This document shows positions 49,296 through 57,598 of a DNA stretch of 64,000 nucleotides, piece after piece (within the stretch, counting starts at the first letter, position 1; every line of letters starts with the position of its first letter). The notes beneath the pieces are model-generated. The model was not told the origin of the DNA, made no database searches, and saw only the letters and a list, made by a program, of their open reading frames with translations. This DNA is from Pseudomonadales bacterium (GTDB lineage: Bacteria; Pseudomonadota; Gammaproteobacteria; Pseudomonadales; Halieaceae): NCBI GenBank assembly GCA_024234855.1, contig JACKNN010000002.1:186001-250000 (forward strand), in the 5' to 3' direction. Position numbers and translations under genes: made by a program.

Positions 49296-52163
49296 ATGTT
49301 GCAGTTTTATGAGCCCGAGCAGGATTACGGCACGCCGCAGCGGGCCGATGCGCCCCCTGTCACGCTGTCGATCGATGGCAGGGCGGTGACCGTGCCGGCC
49401 GGCACCTCGGTTATGCGCGCCGCGGCCGAGGCGGGGATCAAGGTTCCGCGGCTGTGCGCCACCGAATCGCTGGAGGCCTTTGGTTCCTGCCGGGTCTGCC
49501 TGGTGGAGATCGACGGGATGAAAGGCTACCCGGCGTCCTGCACCACCCCGGTGCGGGAGGACATGGTGGTGCGCACCCAGACCGGCAAGCTGGCCGGCCT
49601 GCGCCGCAACGTGATGGAGTTGTACATCTCCGACCACCCGCTGGACTGCCTCACCTGTCCCACCAACGGCGACTGCGAACTGCAGGATACCGCCGGTGAA
49701 CTGGGGCTGCGTGAAGTCCGCTACGGTTATGTCGGCGCCAATCACCTGGCTGCACCCAAGGATAGCTCCAATCCGTACTTCACTTTCGATGCATCCAAGT
49801 GCATCGTCTGTTCGCGCTGCGTGCGCGCCTGCGAGGAAACCCAGGGTACTTTCGCCCTGACCATCCAGGGGCGCGGCTTCGCATCCACTGTCAGCGCCGG
49901 CCAGGGCGAGGCGTTCATGGACAGCGAATGCGTGTCCTGCGGCGCCTGCGTCAAGGCCTGCCCCACCGCGACACTCACCGAAAACACCATCATTGAGCAC
50001 GGCAAGCCGGAACACTCGGTGATCACTACCTGCGCTTACTGTGGCGTCGGCTGCGCCTTCCGGGCCGAGCTCAAGGGCACCACGGTGGTGCGCATGACGC
50101 CCCACCGGGACGGCAAGGCCAACGAGGGTCACGCCTGCGTCAAGGGCCGCTTCGCTTTCGGCTACGCCACCCACAGGGACCGTATCACCCGGCCGATGAT
50201 ACGCGACAGCATCGATCAGCCCTGGCGCACGGTGTCCTGGGAGGAGGCGATCGCCTATACCGCACAGCGCTTTCGCGCCATCCAGCAGCGCTACGGGCGC
50301 AACAGCATCGGCGCCATCAGCTCCTCGCGCTGCACCAACGAGGAGGTCTACCTGGTGCAGAAGCTGGTGCGGGCCGGTTTTGGCAACAACAATATCGACA
50401 CCTGCGCTCGCGTCTGCCACTCGCCGACGGGCTATGGCCTGAAAGCGACCCTGGGGGAATCCGCCGGCACCCAGACCTTCGCCTCGGTGGCGCATACCGA
50501 TGTGGTGCTGGTGATGGGCTCGAACCCCACCGAGGCCCACCCGGTATTCGGCTCCCGCCTGAAGCGACGACTGCGCGAGGGCGCGAAGCTGATCGTGATC
50601 GATCCGCGCGGCATCGAGCTGGTGGGCGCGCCCCATATCCGCGCGGATTACCACCTGGCGGTCACGCCCGGGGCCAACGTCGCGGTACTCAACGCGATGG
50701 CCCACGTGATCGTGACGGAAAAATTGCATGACACGGCATTTATCGAGGCGCGCTGCGACACCGTCCAGTTTGCCCAGTGGCTGGCGTTTATCAGCGCTCC
50801 GCGCCAGGCCCCCGAGGCGTTGCAGGAAGCGACCGGTGTGCCGCCGCAGCTGCTGCGTGAGGCGGCGCGTGTGTACGCCACCGGCGGCAATGCCGCCATC
50901 TACTACGGGCTGGGTGTCACCGAGCACAGCCAGGGCTCGACCGCGGTGATGGGCATTGCCAATCTGGCAATGCTCACCGGGAACGTCGGTCGCGAGGGCG
51001 TTGGCGTCAATCCCATGCGCGGCCAGAACAATGTGCAGGGCTCCTGCGACATGGGCTCCTTTCCCCACGAATTACCGGGCTACCGCCACCTGTCAGACAC
51101 CGCGACCCGCGAACTGTTCGAGCGGGAGTGGCAGGTCGCACTCGACCCGGACCCCGGCATGCGCATCCCCAATATGTTCGACTCAGCCCTGGACGGAGAT
51201 TTCAGGGGCCTGTACTGCCAGGGCGAGGATGTCGCCCAGTCCGACCCCAATACCCAGCATATCCAGGCGGCACTGGCGGCACTGGATTGCCTGGTGGTGC
51301 AGGATATCTTCCTCAATGAGACGGCAAAATACGCCCACGTGTTCCTGCCGGGCTCGTCCTTCCTCGAAAAAAACGGCACTTTCACCAACGCCGAGCGGCG
51401 GATTTCGCCCGTGCGCAAAGTGATGCCGGCGCTGGCGGGCAAGGAGGACTGGGAGGTCACCCAGGATCTTGCCAACGCGATGGGCTGCGCGATGAACTAC
51501 AGTCATCCGTCCGAAATCATGGACGAGATCGCGCGGTTGACGCCGACCTTTCGCGGTGTCAGCTACCCCTTGCTCGACCAGCGGGGCAGTATCCAGTGGC
51601 CCTGCAATGAGCAGTCACCGGAGGGTACGCCCATCATGCACGTGGACGAATTCGTGCGCGGCAAGGGCTTTTTCGCCCTCACCGAGTATGTGCCCACGGA
51701 CGAGCGCGCCAACCGCCGCTTCCCGCTGTTGCTGACCACCGGTCGCATCCTCAGCCAGTACAATGTCGGCGCCCAGACCAGGCGCACGGCCAACAGCAGC
51801 TGGCACCCCGAAGATTCGCTGGAAATCCATCCCTTTGACGCCGAGGAGCGCGGGGTGGCGGCGGGCGATTGGGTCGGCATCCAGAGCCGGGTCGGCAACA
51901 CCGTGCTGCGGGCCTGTATTTCGGAACGGCTAAAGCCCGGCGTGGTCTATACCACTTTCCATCACCCCCTGTCGGGTGCGAACGTGATCACCACCGACAA
52001 TTCCGACTGGGCCACCAACTGTCCCGAGTACAAGGTCACGGCGGTGCAGGTGATGCGGGTAACGGAGCCCTCGGCCTGGCAGGCCCGGCAGCGACAGTTT
52101 GACCGTCACCAGCAGCAGTTGCTGGACGCGGCCACCCCGGATCAGACGCGCGAGGTGATCTGA
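49296..52163 (+). CDS. fdsA: NAD-dependent formate dehydrogenase alpha (catalytic molybdopterin) subunit
   Basis: A 955-residue subunit. The N-terminal 2Fe-2S domain (CATESLEAFGSCRVCLVEI) and the NuoG-like Cys-His region (CLTCPTNGDCEL) come first. Two 4Fe-4S clusters follow (CIVCSRCVRACEE, CVSCGACVKACP), then the 4Fe-4S at CAYCGVGCAF and the molybdopterin domains. The catalytic residue is cysteine, not selenocysteine, in CARVCHSPTGYG. ATG 49296 is chosen; a start at 49221 would overlap fdsB heavily. It oxidises formate to CO2 with NAD through FdsB/FdsG. A sulphur-transfer chaperone (FdsC/FdhD) is needed but not encoded next to it. Confidence 0.96.
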   Translation: MLQFYEPEQDYGTPQRADAPPVTLSIDGRAVTVPAGTSVMRAAAEAGIKVPRLCATESLEAFGSCRVCLVEIDGMKGYPASCTTPVREDMVVRTQTGKLAGLRRNVMELYISDHPLDCLTCPTNGDCELQDTAGELGLREVRYGYVGANHLAAPKDSSNPYFTFDASKCIVCSRCVRACEETQGTFALTIQGRGFASTVSAGQGEAFMDSECVSCGACVKACPTATLTENTIIEHGKPEHSVITTCAYCGVGCAFRAELKGTTVVRMTPHRDGKANEGHACVKGRFAFGYATHRDRITRPMIRDSIDQPWRTVSWEEAIAYTAQRFRAIQQRYGRNSIGAISSSRCTNEEVYLVQKLVRAGFGNNNIDTCARVCHSPTGYGLKATLGESAGTQTFASVAHTDVVLVMGSNPTEAHPVFGSRLKRRLREGAKLIVIDPRGIELVGAPHIRADYHLAVTPGANVAVLNAMAHVIVTEKLHDTAFIEARCDTVQFAQWLAFISAPRQAPEALQEATGVPPQLLREAARVYATGGNAAIYYGLGVTEHSQGSTAVMGIANLAMLTGNVGREGVGVNPMRGQNNVQGSCDMGSFPHELPGYRHLSDTATRELFEREWQVALDPDPGMRIPNMFDSALDGDFRGLYCQGEDVAQSDPNTQHIQAALAALDCLVVQDIFLNETAKYAHVFLPGSSFLEKNGTFTNAERRISPVRKVMPALAGKEDWEVTQDLANAMGCAMNYSHPSEIMDEIARLTPTFRGVSYPLLDQRGSIQWPCNEQSPEGTPIMHVDEFVRGKGFFALTEYVPTDERANRRFPLLLTTGRILSQYNVGAQTRRTANSSWHPEDSLEIHPFDAEERGVAAGDWVGIQSRVGNTVLRACISERLKPGVVYTTFHHPLSGANVITTDNSDWATNCPEYKVTAVQVMRVTEPSAWQARQRQFDRHQQQLLDAATPDQTREVI

Positions 52164-52165
52164 CC

Positions 52166-52393
52166 ATGGCGCCGAAGCAGCTCCAGCAGCTTATCAAAAT
52201 GGCAGAGCAGATCGCCCTGAACCTCGGGGCGGGGCACGATGACGCGACAGCGGCGCACAGGACCGGGGTGCATATCAGGCACTTCTGGACGCCCGCCATG
52301 CGCCGGCAGCTAGGCACTTTCCGCGACGGCGGCGGCAAGGTGTCGCCAATCGTCGCCGCCGCCCTGGCGGCAGGGGATGATCTATCACAGTAA
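52166..52393 (+). CDS. fdsD: NAD-dependent formate dehydrogenase delta subunit
   Basis: A 75-residue FdsD, a small accessory subunit. The core is LIKMAEQIALNLG, followed by VHIRHFWTPAMRRQL. It starts two bases after the fdsA stop. In Cupriavidus and Rhodobacter the order is fdsGBACD; here fdsC is absent between fdsA and fdsD. Confidence 0.92.
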   Translation: MAPKQLQQLIKMAEQIALNLGAGHDDATAAHRTGVHIRHFWTPAMRRQLGTFRDGGGKVSPIVAAALAAGDDLSQ

Positions 52394-52407
52394 AGGAGAT
52401 AAACCGC

Positions 52408-53145
52408 ATGGCTGATATTTTCGGTGCAATGAGAGTGGGCCTGCTGGCGTTGTGCCTGGCGGGTGTCAGTGTCGCCGCCAGCGCCGGCGACAACGATCCC
52501 TATCCGCAGATCATCGTGACTGGCCAGGGCAGCACCGAACTGGCGCCGGATATGGCGTTGTTGCAATTGACGGTGACGAGGGAAGCCGCAACCGCGAAGG
52601 CCGCGCTGGATGCGAATTCCACGGCAATGGCCCAGGTGATCAAATCACTGCGGGGGCAGGGGCTGGCCGAGCGGGATATCCAGACCAGCAACTTCTCGAT
52701 CCAGCCCAGGTACGTGTATCCGCCGCAACAGGCACAGGGCGAAAACCAACCGCCGCGCATCGTCGGCTACACCGTGCGCAATGGCCTGAGTGTGCGGGTG
52801 CGCGACCTGGCCAAACTCGGCGCCATCTTGGACCAGTCGGTAACACTCGGCGTGAACGAGGGCGGCAATATACTGTTCACCAACGACGATCCGTCGGGCG
52901 CTATTGAGCAGGCTCGCACCCGGGCGGTACAGGATGCAGCCGCCAGGGCGAAAAGCCTTGCGGCGGCGGCGGGCGTCAAACTCGGTAAGGTGCTGGAAAT
53001 TTCCGAGCAGTCCTATAATCCCGAGCCCATGCCGGTGATGCGCGCGGAGATGATGATGGCCAAGGCCGCGGATGCGGTACCCGTCGCGGCGGGCGAGAAC
53101 AGCTACCAGGTGAGCGTCAACCTGTCATACGCTATCGAGCAGTAG
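52408..53145 (+). CDS. SIMPL-domain (DUF541) periplasmic protein
   Basis: A 245-residue secreted protein. The signal peptide is about residues 1-30 (VGLLALCLAGVSVAASA); the SIMPL domain starts at IIVTGQGSTELAPDMALL and ends at YQVSVNLSYAIEQ. GGAG lies just before the ATG, 14 bases downstream of fdsD. SIMPL proteins are linked to oxidative stress and the outer membrane (E. coli YggE), but the biochemical function is unknown. It may be cotranscribed with the formate dehydrogenase genes. Confidence 0.9.
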   Translation: MADIFGAMRVGLLALCLAGVSVAASAGDNDPYPQIIVTGQGSTELAPDMALLQLTVTREAATAKAALDANSTAMAQVIKSLRGQGLAERDIQTSNFSIQPRYVYPPQQAQGENQPPRIVGYTVRNGLSVRVRDLAKLGAILDQSVTLGVNEGGNILFTNDDPSGAIEQARTRAVQDAAARAKSLAAAAGVKLGKVLEISEQSYNPEPMPVMRAEMMMAKAADAVPVAAGENSYQVSVNLSYAIEQ

Positions 53146-53157
53146 CGGGGCGTTGGA

Positions 53158-53184
53158 GCATGCGCCCCGGACGCCGGGGCATGC
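53158..53184. terminator. GC-rich stem-loop after the SIMPL gene
   Basis: GCATGCGCCCCGG (53158-53170) pairs with CCGGGGCATGC (53174-53184) across a 3-base loop with a 2-base bulge. It lies 13 bases after the SIMPL stop and before the next gene, so it may terminate the formaldehyde/formate operon, although no T-run follows. Confidence 0.45.
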
Positions 53185-53244
53185 AGCCCCCGGGACGATC
53201 CATATCAGGAATGCCGCAAGCGTTAGTCGTCACAATAGGGCGCC

Positions 53245-54726
53245 ATGGGCATAGACATCAACAAGACCAGCTTCGGCGAGACGGATTACCAGGCCTTCGG
53301 TGCACGGCTGGAAGACAATCTCGACAGTTTGCGGCAGCTGCTGGCGCAGCCGGGGTTTGGCGAGGGTCCGGCGTCGCTGGGGTCGGAGCTGGAGTTGTAT
53401 ATAGTCGACGCGGCGGGCTCACCGCTCTATGCGAATGAGGCCATTCTTGCAGACGCCAACGATTCCCGGCTGACGCTGGAGCTCAACCGCTACAACCTGG
53501 AATTCAACCTGTCTCCCTACCCGCTGGCTGAATCCGCCTTTGCCGCGACCGAGCGGGAAATACTGGCCAGGCTGGCGCAGTTGCGCGCGGTGGCTGCGCG
53601 ACGCGGCGCGCGAATTGTGCCTATCGGCATACTGCCAACGTTGCGCGAGGCCGACTTCGGTGGCCATTGCATTACCCCCCGCCCGCGCTACCACGCCCTG
53701 GTGGAACAGCTGATCAGGCGGCGCGGTGATAAATTTCGCATTGATATCAATGGCGACGACCCGCTCAAGCTGGAACTGGCGGACATTACCCTGGAGGGCG
53801 CCAATACCTCTTTCCAGGTGCATTACCGGGTCAGGCCGACAGACTATGCCGATACCTTTAACGCGATGCAACTGGTGACACCCCTGGTGCTGGCGCTGGG
53901 CGCCAACTCGCCGACGCTGTTCGGCCACCGATTGTGGCACGAAACCCGCGTGCCCCTGTTCAAGCAATCCATCGATACCCGTCATGTCGACCGCTACCGC
54001 CCAAGAGAGCCGGCCCGGGTAAATTTTGGCCAGGGCTGGGTGCGGCGGGGCGCGGCTGAACTATTCGAGGAAGTGGTGCGAATCTACCCGTCGTTGCTGC
54101 CGATCTGTTCCAGTATTTCCCCCGACGAAGAGCTGGCGCGCGGGGCCACGCCCTCCCTGGCGGAATTGCGCCTGCACCAGGGCACGGTGTGGCTGTGGAA
54201 CAGGCCGGTGTTTGACCCCCAGGACGGCGGCCACCTGCGCATCGAGATGCGCGCCCTGCCGGCCGGGCCGAGCGTCGTTGACATGGTGGCCAATGCCGCA
54301 CTGCTGGTGGGCCTGGCCGAGGGGCTTCGCCCGCACATCAATAAGCTGTTACCCGGCCTGCCCTTTTCCCGGGCGGAGTATAATTTTTACCGCGCCGCCC
54401 AACACGGGCTGGGCGCGAAACTGTGGTGGCCGGATGCGGGGTTCACCCAGTATCGCGAGCGGGCTGTGACGGATATTATCGCCGGGCTACTGCCGTTGGC
54501 CCGGGACGGGCTGGATATAATCAGCGTGGCCCCCGCCGAGTCGGCCTATTATCTCGGTGTTATCGAGCAGCGCCTGCGGCGCCGCCAGACCGGGGCCACC
54601 TGGCAACGCGGGATGCTGGCAATCCTGCGCGATAAAATGCCCCTGGGGGAGGCCTTGCATGAAATGCTGGAGCGCTATATGAATCACAGTACGGCTAATT
54701 TGCCGGTCGCGGAGTGGCCGCTTTGA
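53245..54726 (+). CDS. GCS2-family glutamate-cysteine-ligase-like protein
   Basis: A 493-residue protein of the carboxylate-amine ligase (GCS2) family. The entry motif is SLGSELELYIVD, with ITPRPRYHALVEQL following and the later SPTLFGHRLWHETR block. Unlike GshA of E. coli, it belongs to the YbdK/EgtA-like branch, so the product may be a gamma-glutamyl dipeptide other than gamma-glutamylcysteine. It starts at ATG 53245, 99 bases after the SIMPL gene, and is followed by an aspartoacylase-like gene whose start overlaps its stop, suggesting a joint role. Confidence 0.85.
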   Translation: MGIDINKTSFGETDYQAFGARLEDNLDSLRQLLAQPGFGEGPASLGSELELYIVDAAGSPLYANEAILADANDSRLTLELNRYNLEFNLSPYPLAESAFAATEREILARLAQLRAVAARRGARIVPIGILPTLREADFGGHCITPRPRYHALVEQLIRRRGDKFRIDINGDDPLKLELADITLEGANTSFQVHYRVRPTDYADTFNAMQLVTPLVLALGANSPTLFGHRLWHETRVPLFKQSIDTRHVDRYRPREPARVNFGQGWVRRGAAELFEEVVRIYPSLLPICSSISPDEELARGATPSLAELRLHQGTVWLWNRPVFDPQDGGHLRIEMRALPAGPSVVDMVANAALLVGLAEGLRPHINKLLPGLPFSRAEYNFYRAAQHGLGAKLWWPDAGFTQYRERAVTDIIAGLLPLARDGLDIISVAPAESAYYLGVIEQRLRRRQTGATWQRGMLAILRDKMPLGEALHEMLERYMNHSTANLPVAEWPL

Positions 54727-55757
54727 GACGATTTAACTTTATCCGGGATCCCGGCCCCGGCAGTGGCGGCAGTAACGTGGAGTCATTCCTGCGCGGGCTG
54801 GACGGCCCCGCCTGCCTGTTCCTCTCCGGGCAGGACAGTGGCCGCACCCGCGCGCTGGTGACCCTGCTGCACGGCAATGAACCTTCCGGCGCCATGGCCC
54901 TGCACCGCTGGTTGCAATCCGGCCAGCACCCGGCGGTCAATGTGGTCTGTATCGTCGCCTCGGTGGCGGCGGCGCTGGCGGCGCCGCTGTTCAGTCACCG
55001 TATGCTGCCCCGGGCGCGGGACCTCAACCGTTGTTTCCGGCCGCCTTTCGACGATGCCCAGGGCGCGCTGGCGGAGGAGATCCTGGAAATACTGCGCCTG
55101 CATCACCCCGAGGCGGTGGTGGATTTGCACAACACCTCGGGCTCGGGTCCGGCATTCGGGGTGTGCACCCATATGGACCGGCAACACGACGCCCTGGTGT
55201 CCCTGTTTACCAGGCGGCTGATCGTGTCCAACCTGGGCCTGGGTGCATTGATGGACATCAGCGAGGACGCCTGTCCCACCGTAACGGTGGAGGTGGGAGG
55301 GCGCCTCGACGAGCAGGCCCACGAACTGGCCTACGAGGGACTGTGCCGCTACTTCCTCGCGCCACAGGTACTGGACCAGGGCGCCACCGAGTGGGGCCTG
55401 GAAGTACTGCGCGACCCCATCCGGCTGGAGTTGAACGACAATGTGACGCTCACGTATGCCGACCAGCCCAGCCCCAATTACGATATCACCCTGAAAACGG
55501 ATATCGAGCATCACAACTTCGGCACGGTATCGCCGGGCACGCTGCTGGGCTGGGCCAGGGGCACGGAGCGCGGCCTGTTTTCCGCCCTGGATGCCGGCGG
55601 CCGCTGTGCGGTCACCCGGCTGGTGCGGATCGATAACGGCGAGTTGTATCCGGCCCGGCCGCTCAAGCTGTTCATGATCACCAACAATGCGGCCATTGCC
55701 GAATCAGACTGCCTGTTCTACGCGGTGGCGGATGATGGTAGCGCTATCTGCAGCTGA
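54723..55757 (+). CDS. Succinylglutamate desuccinylase/aspartoacylase family hydrolase
   Basis: A zinc carboxypeptidase-fold hydrolase of about 344 residues. Zinc ligands are in LLHGNEPSG (His, Glu) and VVDLHNTSGSG (His); the general base Glu is probably in TVTVEVGG. The start is either TTG 54723, whose TTGA overlaps the upstream stop and which has GGAG 8 bases upstream, or GTG 54714. Coupled to the GCS2-like ligase, it may hydrolyse an N-acyl amino acid or gamma-glutamyl compound. It converges with the next gene, the two overlapping by 14 bases. Confidence 0.85.
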   Translation: MRRFNFIRDPGPGSGGSNVESFLRGLDGPACLFLSGQDSGRTRALVTLLHGNEPSGAMALHRWLQSGQHPAVNVVCIVASVAAALAAPLFSHRMLPRARDLNRCFRPPFDDAQGALAEEILEILRLHHPEAVVDLHNTSGSGPAFGVCTHMDRQHDALVSLFTRRLIVSNLGLGALMDISEDACPTVTVEVGGRLDEQAHELAYEGLCRYFLAPQVLDQGATEWGLEVLRDPIRLELNDNVTLTYADQPSPNYDITLKTDIEHHNFGTVSPGTLLGWARGTERGLFSALDAGGRCAVTRLVRIDNGELYPARPLKLFMITNNAAIAESDCLFYAVADDGSAICS

Positions 55758-57318
55758 GTTGTCGCTGCAGGCGCTGCCATAATACCCCTGTATCCTCGCC
55801 GGACGCCGCTGCCATACGGCAGGCCAGCTCGGAGCCCTGCAGGGGCTCGCTCACCCTGAGTTGCTCCTGCATCACCCGCACCCCGGCCTCGGACGCATCC
55901 TGCCCGCCGGTCTCGCGACGCTCCAGGCGCTGGCGCACTTGGCCGGGCTGGGCGATGCAGTCGATGATAACGAAAGGCAGCTCGAGTTCGTTGGCGAGCC
56001 GGCGGAAATTGTCGCGACTGCGCCGGTGGAGGAAGGTCGCATCGACGATCACCGCAAAACCCGCTTCGAGGCTCTGCCGCGCCAGCTGCTGCAGTCGAGA
56101 GAAGGTCTTGCGGCTCATGGCGCTGCCGTACAGCCGGGGTTCATCCGCCGGATTGCTGCGCTCCTCTGGCGCGAGGCCGAACAGACGTTTGCGCTCCACG
56201 TCGGAGCGAATGCGCAGGGCGCCGCCGGCCGCGACCAGTTTGTCAGCCACGGTGGACTTGCCGCTGCCGGATACCCCGTGGGTGATGGCGAGGAATCTGT
56301 CCGGTAGCTGGCAGTACTGGCCGGCGAGTGCGAGGTAGCGGCTGAAATCGTTGTAGGCGCCGGTGTGCCGGATGTCGTCGTGGTCGGCGGGCTCCCGCAG
56401 CAGCGCGACCTTGGCGCGCACCATGGCGAAATAGCACCGGTACAGTTGCAGCAGTGCCAGTCCGGGGTAGTCGCCGTCGTATTCCAGGTAATCGGACAGC
56501 AGCCAGTGCGACTCGGCACCGTGACCCCGGGCCTGCAGGTCCATGGTGAGAAACGCGATCCCGGCAACGCTGTCCATGATGCGCAGGGCGGGATTGAACT
56601 CGATACAGTCAAACAGCCGCACCCGCCCGTCCACCAGGGCAATATTGCCCAGGTGGGCATCCCCGTGGCCGTCGATCACCTGCCCCTGGAGCACCCGGCG
56701 TTCCAGCAGTGGCCGCAGCCGCTGGAAGCCAGCGAGGGTCCACTGTTCCACTGTCGAGAGTTGTTCATCCTGCCGGGGCGCGAGGCAGTAGTCGCGCAGC
56801 TGGCGGAAATTCTGCTCGATGGCCGCCAGCAGGCCCGCGGGCGAGCCGGGCTCGGCGCTGCCCGCCCCGGGCCGGCAGCGGGGCGCCCGGCTGTGCTGGA
56901 GCGCGAGTTCCCGCGCCAGGGCACGCACCAGCGGGCGCTCCAGTTCACCGCGGGCGGCGATACTGTCGAGCAGCCGCGCCTCGTCGAAGCGGCGCATCTT
57001 TACCGCGTAGTCGATGACGGGTCCGCTGCCGCCGAAACACGGCCCGGAGCCGTCATCGTTTACGGTAACCACGGCGAGGTACAATTCCGGTGCGAAGCGC
57101 TGGTTCAGTAACAGTTCCTGCTCGCAGAAATGGCGACGCAGTGCCGGGGTGGAGAAGTCGAGAAAGCCGAAATTGACCGGCTTCTTGATCTTGTAGGCGA
57201 AGTCACCGGCCAGGATGACCCAGGAGATATGGGTCTCGCGCAGCACCGCATCCGCCGCGGGGTGGCTGAAGGCCTGTGGCAGCAGCAACTGCCTGACAGT
57301 ATCGCTGTTCATTGTCAC
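55744..57318 (-). CDS. APH-like kinase fused to a P-loop ATPase (bifunctional kinase-like protein)
   Basis: A 524-residue protein with two domains. Residues about 1-320 show an aminoglycoside-phosphotransferase-like fold with catalytic GDAHLGNIALVDG and FDCIEFNPALR. Residues about 340-524 are an AAA/P-loop kinase (GVSGSGKSTVADKL, VDATFLHRRSRDNFRRLA). This fusion is widespread in proteobacteria but its substrate is unknown. ATG 57318 or 57312 may be the start. The 280 bases between this gene and recA contain the recA promoter and LexA box. Confidence 0.88.
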   Translation of the reverse strand: MTMNSDTVRQLLLPQAFSHPAADAVLRETHISWVILAGDFAYKIKKPVNFGFLDFSTPALRRHFCEQELLLNQRFAPELYLAVVTVNDDGSGPCFGGSGPVIDYAVKMRRFDEARLLDSIAARGELERPLVRALARELALQHSRAPRCRPGAGSAEPGSPAGLLAAIEQNFRQLRDYCLAPRQDEQLSTVEQWTLAGFQRLRPLLERRVLQGQVIDGHGDAHLGNIALVDGRVRLFDCIEFNPALRIMDSVAGIAFLTMDLQARGHGAESHWLLSDYLEYDGDYPGLALLQLYRCYFAMVRAKVALLREPADHDDIRHTGAYNDFSRYLALAGQYCQLPDRFLAITHGVSGSGKSTVADKLVAAGGALRIRSDVERKRLFGLAPEERSNPADEPRLYGSAMSRKTFSRLQQLARQSLEAGFAVIVDATFLHRRSRDNFRRLANELELPFVIIDCIAQPGQVRQRLERRETGGQDASEAGVRVMQEQLRVSEPLQGSELACRMAAASGEDTGVLWQRLQRQLSCR

Positions 57319-57546
57319 TCCCGCCGCGCCTTGAGCCCTGCGCCCGCTGTTGCGGACGTTACCATCAAGCGGGCGGACCTGTACACGGAGGCGAGTGCAC
57401 GTCGCTTTCCAATTTATTGCAATCTGCGCTCTCCCCGCCCTTTCAGGGCCCGGACGATCACCTGTCGCCCTATCAGGCAGGTTATTTCCCGGTGGGTCCC
57501 CTGACGGAAATTAATTGTTTCTGGGGCTTGCAATCCGCTTTCAAAC

Positions 57547-57566
57547 CACTGAGTATATATACAGTA
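57547..57566 (+). promoter_or_regulatory. LexA (SOS) box upstream of recA
   Basis: CTG (57549-57551), ten bases and CAG (57562-57564) form the CTG-N10-CAG operator, the core being the alternating TATATATA type. It ends 35 bases before the recA ATG. A possible -35 (TTGCAA, 57528-57533) lies upstream, and TAGTAT (57565-57570) is a possible -10; the exact promoter is uncertain. Confidence 0.8.
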
Positions 57567-57598
57567 GTATTACCGGACAGCCACAGGAGAGCACAACA

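Noticed and set aside
50408..50420. Possible selenocysteine in formate dehydrogenase
   Set aside because: The catalytic codon is TGC (cysteine) in the CARVCHSP motif; there is no in-frame TGA.
49107..51068. 653-codon minus-strand open frame opposite fdsA
   Set aside because: Low-complexity Ala/Gly/His-rich translation without motifs; fdsA is certain on the other strand.
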